Part shown: piece by piece, positions 35,382 to 48,964 of the stretch
How positions within the stretch are numbered: the first letter of the stretch is position 1
Layout of the letters: the number at the start of each line of letters is the position of its first letter
NCBI GenBank assembly: GCA_019054805.1
Contig: JAHQIY010000039.1
Span: 248,001-312,000, forward strand
DNA: 64,000 bases
Direction: 5' to 3'
DNA from: Brachionus manjavacas
Lineage: Eukaryota > Rotifera > Eurotatoria > Ploima > Brachionidae
Notes under the pieces: generated by a model
What the model saw: only the letters and a program-made list of their open reading frames with translations
Told to the model about the DNA's origin: nothing
The model's database searches: none
Translations under genes and position numbers: made by a program

Positions 35382-35502
35382 AAAGATAAAGTTGTTTAAC
35401 GTGAAAACAGAATTAATTTAAATTCAGCCTCTGAAAAAACTCGGTCCTTTCTATGAAAGCAGATTTAGCATATCTGTTTTCGCCTTAAACAACTTTATCT
35501 TT
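35382..35502. mobile_element. 121-bp MITE-like inverted-repeat element
   Basis: Terminal inverted repeats of 30 bp (AAAGATAAAGTTGTTTAACG..., with GAAAACAGA inside) differ at only two positions. The core is about 60 bp and non-coding. Confidence 0.7.
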
Positions 35503-38500
35503 AATCACAGGGCTCTATATTGTTTTTTATTATTCAACTTTCAACTTATTCAATTATTGATTGTTAAATAACCTTTCTTGAAAATTCAAACAATTTTAAA
35601 TTATAATTATCAATTAGATATCTCTAGATAAAATTAAGCATCTAAACTTTACTTCCAAATAAAGGTAAACATACCAAATAAAGATACTATAAAAGATTAA
35701 AAATAATTTTTTTATGGAACAAAAATTATTATTTAAAAAAAAAATACTGAAACTAGGGCTATTTTTTACTAAAAAATAAGAAAATTAATAAAAAATTGTC
35801 ACATTTAATTAAAACATACTCATTTTTAATTTATTCAAAACAAATAAAGTAAAAAAAAAATAAAACTTGAAAATAAAAACAAAAAATTATTATTTCTCAT
35901 TTTATTTTCTTCAAATCTCATAATCTTTGAATAAAAAAATTCAATTATATATATTTATAACTACATTCTAAAAAATGTTTACTTAATAATTTAGATATTT
36001 AGATTTTGGAAGAAAAAATGAAAAATTCATTTCTTTTAGTTCTTAATCCAGGGTCTTTTATCATTATTTACTATATTTACTATTTTTAGTACCAGGAATG
36101 CCTTTTTTTTTATTAATATAAAAATATTTTTTATCAATTATGAGTGAAACTTAAATTTAAATTTCATGTTCAAAACATGAGGGACTTTAAGCTTGTTCTT
36201 AGTCCCTCGGTGTTTTTTCTGTACCTAGCTAATGCTTCTTTCGATTTCAAAATAAAAATCAAAAAAGAAAGAAAAGTTAAATTGAAATAATTATTTAATA
36301 GTAAGGCATAATAAAAATAAAATCAGTCATAATACAAAAGAGGAATTGAAATTAATAAATAATAAAAGTTAATATCATCTGAAAGTCAATATTTGGAAGC
36401 TTTTTAATAAAAAAAGGATAATTTTTAGTTATTTTTATAAGAACAATACAAATTTTGTTTTTTTGCTTTATGCATCAATTTTCAAAATTTACTCTATTTT
36501 TATTATTAGGTTCAATATCAATAGATAAAATTATACCTTACATCAGTAATTTTGTCTTTGTTATGCATGTAAATGACATAGGTAATAATCATAAGATAAT
36601 GCATTAAAAAAATTGATTAATAAAGAATACAATAAGGAAGATTTTTATTTTTTTATTAATTAATTCCCATTTATAACACTAAAAAATTGAGAAATTGAAA
36701 ATAGTGATCTTGAATAATTAATTGTAAATAATGACTTATTAGATAGTCAATAATTAATCAGTTTTTTTCAGAAATTCTACTCAAAAGCACGTTTCTTAAA
36801 AATTAAAATTTCCAATTTATAGTACCATAATAACAAATTTTATCACTATTCTGCAAAATTGCTCCTGTTTCATTGCTCTTATCTTCAGTCTCCTCATTGT
36901 GCATCACTTTTTCTAAAATGAATTCACTTTAATTCATTTAACACTAAAATTTTTATTTTGGCTGAATTAGATTAGTTAATTTTTTATAAACGATAAGTCA
37001 AACTGTTGGGAAATTTTATCCTCAAAGGTATCGAATATTTAAACAGCTATTTAGTGATCAGCCCGATTTAAATTTCTATAAAAACTAATAGAAAAAAGTA
37101 AATAGATTTATGTATCATTTTGTTATGTTCCTTTGCACTAAATTTGACAAAAGTCTATTCTGTTGTACTAAAATTCTAATGTAACTAGTTATAAAGACAT
37201 AAATGCTTTTAATTTAAAAAAAAAATTCACATAATTCCAGAAGAAAAAAAAGACGATCACAGTTCCTAAATGAGTTGAAAGTGTTAGTTTACTTTTATAG
37301 TTTTGCCATTTTTTGCTAAAGAAAATATCTAAAATTCAATAAGAGTTTACTTTTATTTTTTATTCTTAAATTCTAAATCTTATTTTGGATTTTTTTGAAC
37401 CTTGTTCTAAACAAGTCCAGTTGTATCAAGTTAATAAACGATAAATAATCTAAATAAATCACCTTTCCTACTCTAAAAAAATGAAAAATTTTTTTTGTAA
37501 ATTATTTTTAAAACTAATAATCACTTCTTTTTTTTCATTTGTAACCCTCAATAAAGATCATGATCAATGCTAAATTGATTTAAACAAATTTATTCGGCAA
37601 GATTCCTGATAAAATTTTCAACAGTGAAATAACATGAGCTAAATAGAGAAATTAATCAGTTTGAATGACAAATATTTAATGTTATTAAATTAATTAATCG
37701 ATATTTTTTATTTTATTTATTTATGTAAAATAAGATATCAGAATACTTTTGTAAAATTGGCTAAAAAAATTTAATTTTTCAATGAATAGTCAGATTTCTG
37801 ACTAAATTATGATTAAAATAATTTTTTTTTTGATAATTATTTAATAAGTTTACTAGGATAAAAATACGATCTTTTAAAATTTGATGATAAAACTTCGTTC
37901 TGCTCCAAGACCGAATTCTAGATGACGGAATCGAATTAAGCTACGTCCCATTGACGAATTTCAAATTAAAAAATTATCTTAAAAGAAGAAATACAAATTA
38001 AAAAATTAAGAGAAAAAATCGAATTAGAAATAAAAAATAAAATTCGAGTCATTTGTTCGCAAAGTACTCAATTAAAAATATTTTTATAGAAAGAACGATT
38101 AAGTTGATCCTCAGAAATTAAACGATAAAGTGCAGTTATTTTCCTAATATTGTTCTATTTAATGCTCACTTAATCTCGAAACTCTATGTAAGCAACAATG
38201 TTATTTTGGCATTTTTTTGTCTTTTAAAGCACATTTGCAAAATTGCGTAATTCTGCGTAAAATTTCATACTAACTTTAAAAAAACCGCCATTAAAGGAAA
38301 AAAATCCGATTTTGCATACGTCTAGCTTAAATACTGAGCTAATAGTTCATAACTTAAAAAAATGACGAAGAGAGGTGTACTAGGTAGAAGTTATACCAAT
38401 AAATAGAAGAAAAGGTAAGATCACTTTCTCTAAATGTGTACCTTTTATATATTCAGGTATTGCTGAAAATACAAGTATTAAATTTTATGCTCTGTTATAA

Positions 38501-41500
38501 AAATCTAAAATATTATGAGATTTTTGTGAAAAAAATTTATAGATAAAAGTGATTTAAGGTTTTCCAGGGAGCTTGACAATCGAAAATCGTTTTATTATTT
38601 TCCTAATTTTCATTTTCAAGATCTGAGATTGAAAATCACTTCTTTCATAAATACTGAGGAGACTTTGCATTCCGAGGACCTTAAAAAACTGTTTTAAAAA
38701 TGTCATTTTTCGAATTTTTTTTACTCTTTAAAGATTTATCTAAAAAAATTTTTTTGTAAAACATGAATCATGGTGAAAGAAGTTTTGATTCTCAGAGTAA
38801 TTTTAAAAAATTAAAACTAAAAAACTTTTTCTGCTATCTAAACCTTTTTGTTTTATTCCTTATTTATTATGCAACATTAATTAGATTTATTTTTGGCTCC
38901 TATTAATTGATGCGCCTTGAATTTAACCAACACATGACAAAAATTATGTAATTTTGTTTGATTTTAAATTCATGTAAGAGCTTAAGTGGCTTACAATTAA
39001 AACTTAATGTAGACTCGAGTACATTTTGCTAATTATACAATAAAAAAAATGAAAGAAAAATAATTAAATTTTTATTTTGCTGCTTCTGAATCTTCACTTT
39101 GGCTTTCTTTTTTCTATTAAGAATTCTGTTAGCTTTACACAAAATCAAACGAGAAGAAATTGAAATTATTATGATTATTTAAAACTAATTTTGAAATATT
39201 TATCAATAAAATCTTCCGAATTAGTTTTATGTTTTTTTTTATTTATTAGCATATGAATAAATAATAATAATTTGAAATATCGAAATAGCGCCAATAGAGG
39301 CTGAAGATGAGCTGGGTTACGTAAGTTTTAATCATAAGAAGCGCGTTTAAATACCAGCCAAATCGCTGCCAGCTCTATTCGAATAAAAAATTTCAATCAA
39401 ACACATTAAATTTGGCTGATTAAATATTTGTCCAAGATCTTACAAGATCTTTTATTTTGACTAGAATCAAAAAATTAAAAAATCACCTGCTGTTTGTTGG
39501 TTTGCATTAAAAGTCAATGGGAAACCATTTGAATAAATGTGCTGTGAATTTTTTTCAAAATGCTCTTCTTCTTTATTGTAAATTCTAAAATATTTAAAAA
39601 ATACTGATTATTAGAAATATGTCCCTAAAGAGTCAATCTTGATTCTTCCGATAATTCAATCCAGTCTAGATTTGGGCGTTAATTAGTTTTTATAAGTTTT
39701 TTTTATTTCATATTATTTGAATTCCGATGCAACTTTTTAACATTGTTCCTGAAATCTCGAACTACTTAAAGCTCTGATAAGCTGACTATGCTGAAATGAA
39801 ATAAATTCTGATAAAAAAAAAGAATGATTAAAATTTTGTTGAAATATTCTCAACAACTTTGCGAAAACATTGTATTCTTAAATTAGAACACATATAAATC
39901 ATGTAGCTCTATTTGGCCAAATACTTCCAAAATAAAGTCTAGATTACTGAAAATATTATAAAGCAATTAATTTTCAATTCTTATCTAAACAACATCTTTT
40001 GTCTGATCTATTTTGAATGTGGTCAGATAAGTATATTCTGAAATTTATAATTATTTTTAAAAAAAAAATCAAAAATACTTAGTTAATTTTTGAAAATTAG
40101 TAAAAAATATTAAACTTAAAAAATACAAAATTATCTTTTTTTTTACAAACTCTTTTAATAAAAACTAATTTCGATTGTTTTTGAAAAAACTGTTTTCCAT
40201 GATATATGATCACGTGAAACTGCCGAAAAGTCTCATTTTTAATAGAAAAAAAATGTTCTGTTTGAATAGCTTTAAGACAAAATAAATGTCTTAGCGATTA
40301 TTATCTTAAATAAAATTAAGTCTAAAAAGTTTAAAATAAATAAACTGAAAGGAGAAATTAAAAAAAATTAATTTCTCAGCACAGGGGGACCCGTGTATCT
40401 TATAAAAGCCTATGAAATATTAATAAATCAGATCATGAATAATTTATAATCGAATTGATTGAGCAAGAAAAGCCTTCTTGTTCTCATCAAGCATTCTCAG
40501 GCTCTGTGGCCATGATTAATTTAGAATAGAGTGGAAACAAAGACTAAAAGCTTGCATAAAATAGAGCAAAGCGATGTTTTTCATTTATCCACATAATTAT
40601 CTAGTTTTCTTATTTGGCATGTAGGTGAACGAACAAAATGGATTCTAATTGGATTAAGGATTACTGGCATCATCAGAGTGATTGCTATGCGATTTGAACG
40701 CTATTTCAACTCATTGCAATTCCTAATTGATATTCATAATAATTGCAATATCTAATACCTAGTGAGAATCGGCGAACTTTATATATCTTGAAATTGAAGA
40801 GTTTTAATTTTTTTGAAATAAACCAAAAAGATCGATTAATGCAATTTCTATTCTAGAACAATAGAACTAAATTTAGGTTATTTGAACTAATTTTGAGCTA
40901 TTTATATACCATGGTTCTAGTTACACATGATTATTGAACAGATGGCAAAGACTAAAATAATTTAGCAATTGCTTGGAAATTAGGTGTAAAATGTGCCGAT
41001 GAAATTCCAAGCTCAATTGCAGTAATGCAACATATGTGTGCTCGAAATGGCCGGCAAGACCTCCTACAAAAAAAAACTATTCTTGAATTTTCTATTTTTC
41101 TGTAGCTGAAAATACTGGTTTACGCAATGCCATTAATCAAAACGGATTTTTTATTTTTGGCGAAAAAGAATCAATATTTTCAGGAAATCGTATCGGCATA
41201 CCTTGATTTTCAATATATCATGTTTAGCAGCTCATTAATACAAATAATTATCAAATTAGAAAATATTTTGCACGCAGCACAACCTTGGCTAGAACCAAAC
41301 CAATTACTAATGCTATTAAAATTTATTTTAATTGCACTTTGGTGGCTTTGTTGCACAAAATTGCTCAAATTCACACTAGTAGGAAACCTTGCGAGCAAGT
41401 CGAATCTTTGAGCAAAAATTAAGCCTTGTCAAATCGACAATCTAATTCACTTCGGAGATTGATTTTGAAATTAAGCAAAAGAGAAATTATGAAAGTTTTT

Positions 41501-44500
41501 CTTTTTTTGATAATAATTAAAATTTGAGCCTTCGAGCTTTTTTATGACAGTTAAAGGAATAAACAAAAAGTGGCAAGGATGGATGGTGATAAAAGATTAT
41601 GCAATTACATTGCCAATAAATCGATAGAAAACAACCGATTAGGCATCTTGATGAACTTGTTAGGAAAACTTTTGTTATTTCCATTATAAAACAGAATTAC
41701 TTTGGCTAATTTGTTTCTTGAAATCATAAATAAATTTAATAAAATTTTATTTCAATCGAAAGGAATTGTTGTTGTTTCTTTTTTCTTTTCTTTTTTTTTT
41801 ATTTCACTTTTACTTAATTCTATAATCATAAATTATGTTGCTTCGTGAAGTAACAATAAAATACTGGAACCAGACTTTAATTGAACTTTTTTTGAAATTT
41901 TTAAATTTTCCTAGCTTTCCAGTTCAACGATAATTTTTATTCGGAAAAAAACTTAATTCCAAAAACTAAAGTTGTAATGTGCGATGATCGAAAAAAATTA
42001 TAATTTTAAATAAATTTACTTTAATTAATTTTATTTGAAATTTTTTGAACAAATTGAACTTTTTGACTCTAATACGCAGCAACAAGAACACAAAAACAAT
42101 TTCTTGGTTTTGTTTTAATTAGAAAGTCCAGTCGAACAAACTTTAGATTATTAGAAATTATTTTATTATGAAGATCAATTCAGGCGATGACAAATTTTGT
42201 TATTTTTATCATTTTTTTCAAAAATTACGCCAAATTCTGCAATGACAAAAAATTTAAAAATATAAATTTAAAAAATATAATATTTCTACTAAACTTTTTT
42301 ATAAAATTGATTAAGAAGAAGTTGTGGAAAAAAAATGAAATTTTAGCTCGATTTTTTTGTAATTTAAGCTTTAAAAAAATCCATTACCTGATCCGGTTAA
42401 TCAAAAAATTTCCTAATCAGTTTTTCAATTTATTTTATTGACTCTAATCAAAATGAACATGAGCCAACATAGAAATTTTTTTTTACTCAAATGATCAATT
42501 AAATGGTTTATTTGATTTTTAAAGATAATTAAACTTAATTTAATTTTATTAATTTTTTAATTTTTTTTCTGCCTTAAATTTAAATTTATTTATATTTAAA
42601 TAAATGAATTTTATTGTCAATGAATAGCTAATTTTTATTTTCGTTTGCCCGAATGGCTGGCTGAACCCCTTCTTGAATGTAAATGCTACAAAATTTTTGC
42701 TTTATTACACTAATTTTTTAATCTAATTAAAGCTAAAAAAAATATTAAACAACTTTTACCCATTGACTTATTAAATTTTTTTACTGATTAATTGTTTTAA
42801 ACGAAAGCTATTCCTTAACGACGACCATCTACAACTTATATTTAAAGATAAAAAAATTTAAATTCTAATCAAAAATAAATAGTTTTCTTAACATTTTTTT
42901 TTATTTTAATGATTTAACTCTTGTATTTAAAATGAAATAATTTTTTTTCAAAGAGAGATCAATGATCGTCCAAAACTGATCTAAATTATTCAATAATTGA
43001 ATTTTAATACTGAAAGTTGAAATTTGGTAAGAAAAAAGTTTTCTTAAATTATTTATTTTTCTTCCTCAATGCTGACACGGCGAGCAAATTGTCTTAATTT
43101 TTTTATTCAACAAATTAAAGGAAAAATTTCAAACCGTCATTTAAAAATTAAACAGGGTCGGGGGTAGAGTCCTGGTTCAGATTAGAGAACTATTAGTTAA
43201 AATTAAAAATTAATAATCAAACTTTTTTAACTAATTAAAATCTTTAGTTTAATTATCCAAATGACTATTTTATTTATTTTAATTTTTTTCTCAAAAAGAG
43301 ATCTATAATCGTTCAAAACTGATCTAAATTGTTTTTTAATTAAATTTTAGCACAGAGACTGAAAATTTGGTAAGAAAAAAATAGATACAAAATTTTAATT
43401 GAAAGGTCTATAATTCGCCGGGATTTTTCTGTTCTTCAATTACCTTAGAGCAATAAACTAATGGTTGTGAAATTGTTTGTTGTTTCACAAAGCTAAATCT
43501 TTAATCTGAGTGAATATCGAGCCAAAATCTATTATTGATATTTTCATCTAAAGCTATTAAAAGCTGTAGCGGTTTGTTTTGATTAATACCGACTAGCAAC
43601 AAAAAACTATCTTTATTTCATTAACCATTCTGGTTTGTCTTATCCAAAAACAGAGTTTTAATTGAACCCTTTTTTGGATATAAACTAATCTAAATCATTT
43701 TTGAAATTCCATGAACAGAATAAAATTAGAATAAAAAAATACTTGAAAACAAAAATTCACTTTGAAGATTAAGAACGAATTGTCAACAAACTCTAAAAAC
43801 GTGAGTCTATTTTGGCAATTTTTAATAAATGATTAATAAATTGAGCCTAATGAATGAGTCGATTGCATTTCCACATTGGATGACAAGCGCTTTCATGAAT
43901 TATCAGTCAAACGACTTCAATTTTCACTTTTTTTAATATCATTTATTTAACTTGCATTATAACACAAAAAATCAATAAGGAAAGCTAAACACGTAGAGAA
44001 ATTTATTGAAAATTTGTTGCGGGCCCCTGTTGTTAAACAAAGAAGTTAATTGATCAAACAAACACTCTGCTAGCATAATTGCAAAACGTTTTTGTGATAT
44101 TAGATATTTAATCAAATATTTAAATAAATTGATAAAGATTTGTTTGATTAGCATTTAATATAACATATTTGTACAGAGCCTTAAGGGTTTAAACTGGCAA
44201 GTCGTTTTCTTTTTTCTCTTTTCTCTTTCCATTCAGGAGATTGCTTTAACTTGGGCTAAACGCCTCTTATTTCATAATGTTAAACAAGAATGCCAGATTT
44301 ATTATCTAAATGATAATTTATTCCAATGCTTTGGCAAAAACTTAAATTTATTGTTATTGCTTTTGTTTGCCCGCGTTTGCATTCAAATCAATCAAGGCAC
44401 TGAATTATCGGAATCTTAATTTTGTTGACAGATTTATAATTGAATTTGCTTCTTACATTTGTTGGCGACAATTGTTTTTTAAAGCTCGATTAGACTTGAT

Positions 44501-45850
44501 TTAGCTTTTGTGTGAGAATTTTCGATTGTTTCATTTAAATTGATCGAACGTATGTTTTTTAGAGAAAAAACAAAACAAATTTTTTTTTAAGAAGAAGAAC
44601 TATTTTTATTAAATCTATTTTGAGAAACAAAAAAATTAAATTTTAAATGTTTGTTTTATTTTATTTTTTGTAGTTATTGAAGGCATATAAATTTCAAACC
44701 AACGAGAGTTCAAAATTTGGATAAAAATTTTACTTTTTTTTTTTCTCAATCTAACAATCGTTAAGACTTAGATCATTAGGGTTAATAAATTATAAACAGA
44801 TAAAGCAATAAATATCTAGCAAGCTCGCTATTCAACACAACAGCAGCCATTTGAGCCAAGTAGTTGCAAAGCATAAGCCAATGCATAAATAAATTATTAG
44901 AGCTCTTTATTTGTTTAGATAGAATAGTAAGCTTGAAAATGGAGCTCAGATGCAATCTCTACGGAGGAATCAAATTTGGGCATTAGCAATACATTGAAGA
45001 ATGCCGTTCGAGTTGTTTGCGAATGTTATCTGCTCAAGTCTAATGATGCTTTTACTCTATTGCTTCAACTAAGAGCATAATATTTGGTGCTTTTTCTACT
45101 ATCAGCCTTGGATTAAAGATAAAGAAATAAATTAATATGGTTGCGTAAGAATAGTTAAAAAAATTTTTTTGAATCTAATGTTTTCTTAAGCAAATTAGCT
45201 TACAATTAATCTATTGATGTGGAATATTATTTCAAGGTATTGGATTAGCTTGTTGAAAAGTGATACTTAAAATTGAAGATATTTTCCTGTGTGCTTTTTT
45301 TTGTTTTTTGGCGGATTATGCAGCAGCGTGTTAGATCTCTTATCAAGCAATTATTTCGATAAGGATTGTTTCTGTGAAAGCAATTAATCATTTTTTTGCT
45401 GTATTTTCTGTTCTTTGTTTAAAATTTCAATTAGGCTTGTTAATTAAAAGAAATTCATTATTCCGTCAAGGCCTTTAATTATATTTTATTTGCAGTGCTA
45501 TTTATCTTATGGGTGCCTTCTAAGCAATCTTATTTTCTTCTTATATTCTGTTTATTTATTCGTTTCTCATTCATTTGTATAAATTAATCAAGAAACTCAT
45601 CGATCAATTCCTAATGAAATAATTAACGACTTTTATTCTTAACTAGTCTGTTTAATTAAGAAAATAAACATTTTGTGTTTATTTAAAATTTTTTTAAAAA
45701 AAGCTTATTTCATTATTTTTATTAAGATTTTAATCTATTAAGTCTTGACCATTTGATCATGACCTTGAACTTCAAGTTGCCTATAAATAATCATTAGTTT
45801 TTTCTTCAACTTGAACATTTGAATCAAAGATAAGTACGAAAATAATTATT
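35503..45850. other. Ten-kilobase gene-poor AT-rich region
   Basis: I find no conserved exon, RNA gene or well-formed transposon here. Notable small items are a hairpin GAGGGACT/AGTCCCTC near 36179-36210 and a diverged duplication at 42.9-43.4 kb (listed separately). Open frames of 60-95 codons here (for example near 41127-41411 and 42187-42441) have A/T-driven composition and no recognisable motif. Confidence 0.4.
42940..43385. repeat. Diverged direct repeat, about 95 bp, offset about 340 bp
   Basis: Segments starting near 42947 and 43290 share GAGATC...AAACTGATCTAAATT and AAATTTGGTAAGAAAAAA in the same order and orientation, with moderate divergence. It is an old duplication or two copies of an unrecognised repeat. 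Confidence 0.5.
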
Positions 45851-45862
45851 TAACTTTATGTT

Positions 45863-46598
45863 TTAATGAAAATTTATTGAAAAATAACATAAATGAAAAT
45901 ATAGTAATAAATAAAAATAAGAAAATTGAATAAACTGAAAAAAAAACTTTTCTAAACTTTTTGAAAAAAATAAAGTATCCATTTTATTTAAAAATCCATT
46001 TAACGTTGTTTTTTCAACTTCTCTTGGCAACTTGTTGCACTCATTCACGACTCAATTTGTAAAGAAGTTCAATATTGTAAATCCAATTCTGGCTAACTGT
46101 TTTTCAAAAACATAACTGTGACTTTTAGAAAAACCAATTCCATTCAAACTTATAAAAGTTTTACAATCGTTGCAAAAAATTGTTTAATTAAATCTCTTCT
46201 TACTTTTCTTTTTTTCAAGCGTAGTAAGTTTAAACTTTCTAAGAGGTTCTTCATATCTCAAGTTTCTCGATTCTCCAATTAGTTAAGTGGCCTTATTTGG
46301 ACACCTTCTATGCTTTTGTGTCTTTCTTTAACATCGGATTCCAAACTTGAACTGCAAACTCTAAATGAGGTATAACCAATGTAGTATACACTTTCTGGAA
46401 TGTTTCCATGTCACAATATATAAAATTCCGTTTGATGGGACCTAAGTTTTGATTAGCTTCCTTAATGACTGTCGAGCTGAATTTTTCAAATCGCTAAAAA
46501 TTGCTCTTAAGTTTCTTTTCTGAATTGACACCTTTAGTTTGCTTCGCGAATCGCCCTAGTAGAACTTGCCTTTTTGATTTTTAGTACCCAAGTGATAT
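45863..46598 (-). mobile_element. LINE copy A, C-terminal half, decayed
   Basis: The minus strand reads through RT/thumb pieces (VIKEANQNLGPIKRNFIYCD, then TTLVIPHLEFAVQVWNPMLK) to the terminal segment VVNECNKLPREVEKTTLNGF. Several stops and frameshifts interrupt it. The first about 190 bp of this copy (46408-46598) recur inverted at 49488-49699. Confidence 0.7.
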
Positions 46599-46678
46599 AA
46601 TAATAATAATAAAAAAAAAATAATAAGCTACAGCAAGTAGGCTTGCGGAGACAACTTACTACGGAAGCCGTGGTAGCT
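46599..46678 (-). repeat. Structured retroelement 3' end with TTA-repeat tail (copy 4), joined to LINE copy B
   Basis: On the minus strand, about 85 nt after the LINE B frame ends, the outer helix AGCTAC/GTAGCT encloses an arm ACGGCTT/AAGTTGT (two G-U pairs) and an arm GCAAG-CCTA-CTTGC, then TTATTATT and A/T repeats. This is the only copy joined to a reverse transcriptase body, so it identifies the class of element that owns the structure. Confidence 0.7.
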
Positions 46679-48060
46679 GCTTTACATTGACCTTAGAGAA
46701 TAATTGTTGTTTAGATCTCTTTGATACTGGAGTTGAGACAGCGCTGCTGTCTCGGCGGTAATTAAGGAATCAAGGCCTAGTAATACCGGAGCGCTGGACC
46801 CGATGTCCGCTGGAATACTTCCAAGCGTTGAAACTGTTCTTGAAATCGCTGTAGCTGAAGTTACGGATTCTCAGAACAAGTTTTGTTGCTCTTCTTTGCA
46901 CTTTCTTAAGAATGTTGCTGTCCTTGGCATGGTGGGGGCACCAAACCACTGCTGCATACTCCAAATGGGGCCTGACATATGCGCAGTATAGTGTTTGAAG
47001 GTGGCGTTGGTGCACAATTTAAACGTTTGTCTTAGCTGTCCAAGGATGGCGATGGCCTTATTAGATTAGGCTTTGATATGTCTGGAGAACTTGAGATTGC
47101 TTGCGAAGGTGATTCCCAGATCTTTTTCAATACCAGTTTGATTGAGTACTGACCTTATCACACCCATGCAGAGGTCTTTGTCCGAGTACTTTTTCTGACC
47201 GGATCTGCTGAATTTCATTTCTTTAGATTTTTCGGTATTGAACAGCATCTGCCAAGTTAGGGACCACTCAGTTAGTGCCTCAAGATACTTTTGAAGCAAT
47301 TCCAGGTCATTAACATTGCGGATGGTTGCAATGAGCTTGCTATCATCCACGAAAAGCTTGATGACGTGGTTTACTTTATCAGGCATGTCGTTGATGTAGA
47401 TAAAAACAAGAGCGTTCCTAGAACACTGCTTTTGGGGACTCCACTAGTAACTTTTATCCAGTCCTACACATACTGTCCTATTGCAACTCCTGCTTCCGAT
47501 CTAGTCGGAAGCCATAAGCAGTCACTCTATTACAGAGGAATCGGGGCACACTTTATCAAAAGCTTTGGCAAAATCCAAGAAAACCACCAGCACATTCCAG
47601 CAGTTATCGATACCTTCACTGATCCTGTCTACTGTTTCCTGGAAGTTGGTCATTGTCGATTTGTTTAGGACAAAACCATGCTGCTCAGGTTCATTTAGTT
47701 TATTGCTGAAGAGGTGTTCGATCAAGACGTCTCTTATGATTCGTTCCAAAATCTTACATGGCAGTGCAGTTAGCGAAACTGGCCTTTAATTGCTTACCAG
47801 ACTTCTGCTACCTTTATTAAATATAGGCGTAACATGGGCTCGTTTCCACAAATCGACCCTGTCGTGTTTTGCCAAGAATCGAGCATACCGTATGGGTCCG
47901 ATTCTTGTTCTGAGGATGTCCAAAAATTCGTGGATCGTCGCTAAATTGAGCGATGATGGATAGCATCGAATCGAGCACATGAAGTCTTGAGGTCTGTTAT
48001 AGATATTGCCCATCAATTGATCGAGTCTGGCGTCATCGATTCTGTTGAACTTGTCGCCTA
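46679..48060 (-). mobile_element. LINE copy B, reverse transcriptase with FVDD box, decayed
   Basis: On the minus strand a non-LTR reverse transcriptase runs in the order KRAHVTPIFNKGS, PCKILERIIRDVL, EPEQHGFVLNKST, VVFLDFAKAFDKV, YINDMP, KLFVDDSKLIATI (the catalytic YxDD box as FVDD), EKDLGITFASNLKFSRHI and [16 protein letters not shown]. Stop codons and at least two frameshifts separate the pieces, so this copy is not active. It lacks the upstream endonuclease and ORF1. It is flanked by LINE A fragments of opposite orientation. Confidence 0.8.
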
Positions 48061-48560
48061 TAGTTTTGTTCCGACGTCTTGTTCCATACTACGTGCTGAT
48101 CACTTTAATACTGAATAGTGAAGCTATTTACACAATGTAAAAATCAGTCCACGTGGTTTTCATTATTTCCAAAAAGTGTCAATTGGATTGCAATGACGTA
48201 ACGTGGATGTGTCCCTTGTCCTGCAATTTTCAAACCCAACAACAATTAAAGATTCGGTCTTGGTCTTGTTGTCTTTTCACTAGATGATAGACGTCTCGTC
48301 CATACGTTCCTAGTCTTACTGAATTTCAATTGATTTTTTAAATTCTTTTTCCACGTGAATCACTAAAATTATAGTCGATTCGCCAAATCAGATCACCATT
48401 ATCTGGTTTTCTACACGTGTATTCAGTCTTGCACAACTTCTTTGATTGTAAGACGTCTCGTCGCTGCGTCCCTAGTATTTACAAATCAACTCGCTGCTTC
48501 AGCAAACTAACCTACACTACCACCTGAGTTCTTTCCGTGTCGTGAGTTCGTTCCGAATGC
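48061..48560. repeat. Non-coding segment with three copies of a GACGTCT motif
   Basis: GACGTCTTGTTCC (48073), AGACGTCTCGTCC (48289) and AGACGTCTCGTCG (48451) each lie in a related context ending in ...CGT and CCTAGT. The segment is GC-richer than its surroundings and lies just upstream of LINE copy B. It may be its 5' UTR or a separate repeat. Confidence 0.35.
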
Positions 48561-48964
48561 TTAATGTTAATAAACTGTTCAGCCAATTGGGCATCACTGT
48601 AATAATTCTGGGTCTGCTGGTAGGCTTTTACTCTCCATTCAGACTTCTCAAGTCCTATTTTGGACAAGAGGGTTTCGGATCAAACACAATAAGGTTTTTT
48701 AATAACTTTATTGGGACACGAGGTCCAATTCCAAAACCAAATATTTATAACTGAAAAATAATACAAAACAAAAAAAATATGAAAATACACAAAACAAACA
48801 ATTGTCTAACAAATAACTAAAAACATATATATATAAAATGCATTTGTTAATGCAAGCTTCTAGATATAAAAAAACAAGCTTCTTTTTTGAGACGTCTACA
48901 ATGGTGATTTTTACTACCCAGTTATTAAATAGATCGATCTTTGATTCAGAAAAAAAAGGCTGCA
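48561..48964. other. Spacer between LINE B and the diverged satellite unit
   Basis: No gene or recognisable repeat. Sequence becomes strongly AT-rich after 48690. Confidence 0.3.

Noticed and set aside
36179-36210. Hairpin GAGGGACT/AGTCCCTC as a terminator or small RNA
   Set aside because: Eight-bp stem only, no repeated copy or gene context; such hairpins occur by chance over 64 kb.
41127-41411. 94-codon open frame
   Set aside because: No motif, no splice context, hydrophobic A/T-driven composition; judged a chance frame.
42187-42441. 84-codon frame rich in Phe, Lys, Asn and Ile
   Set aside because: Composition is what random AT-rich DNA gives; no support for coding.
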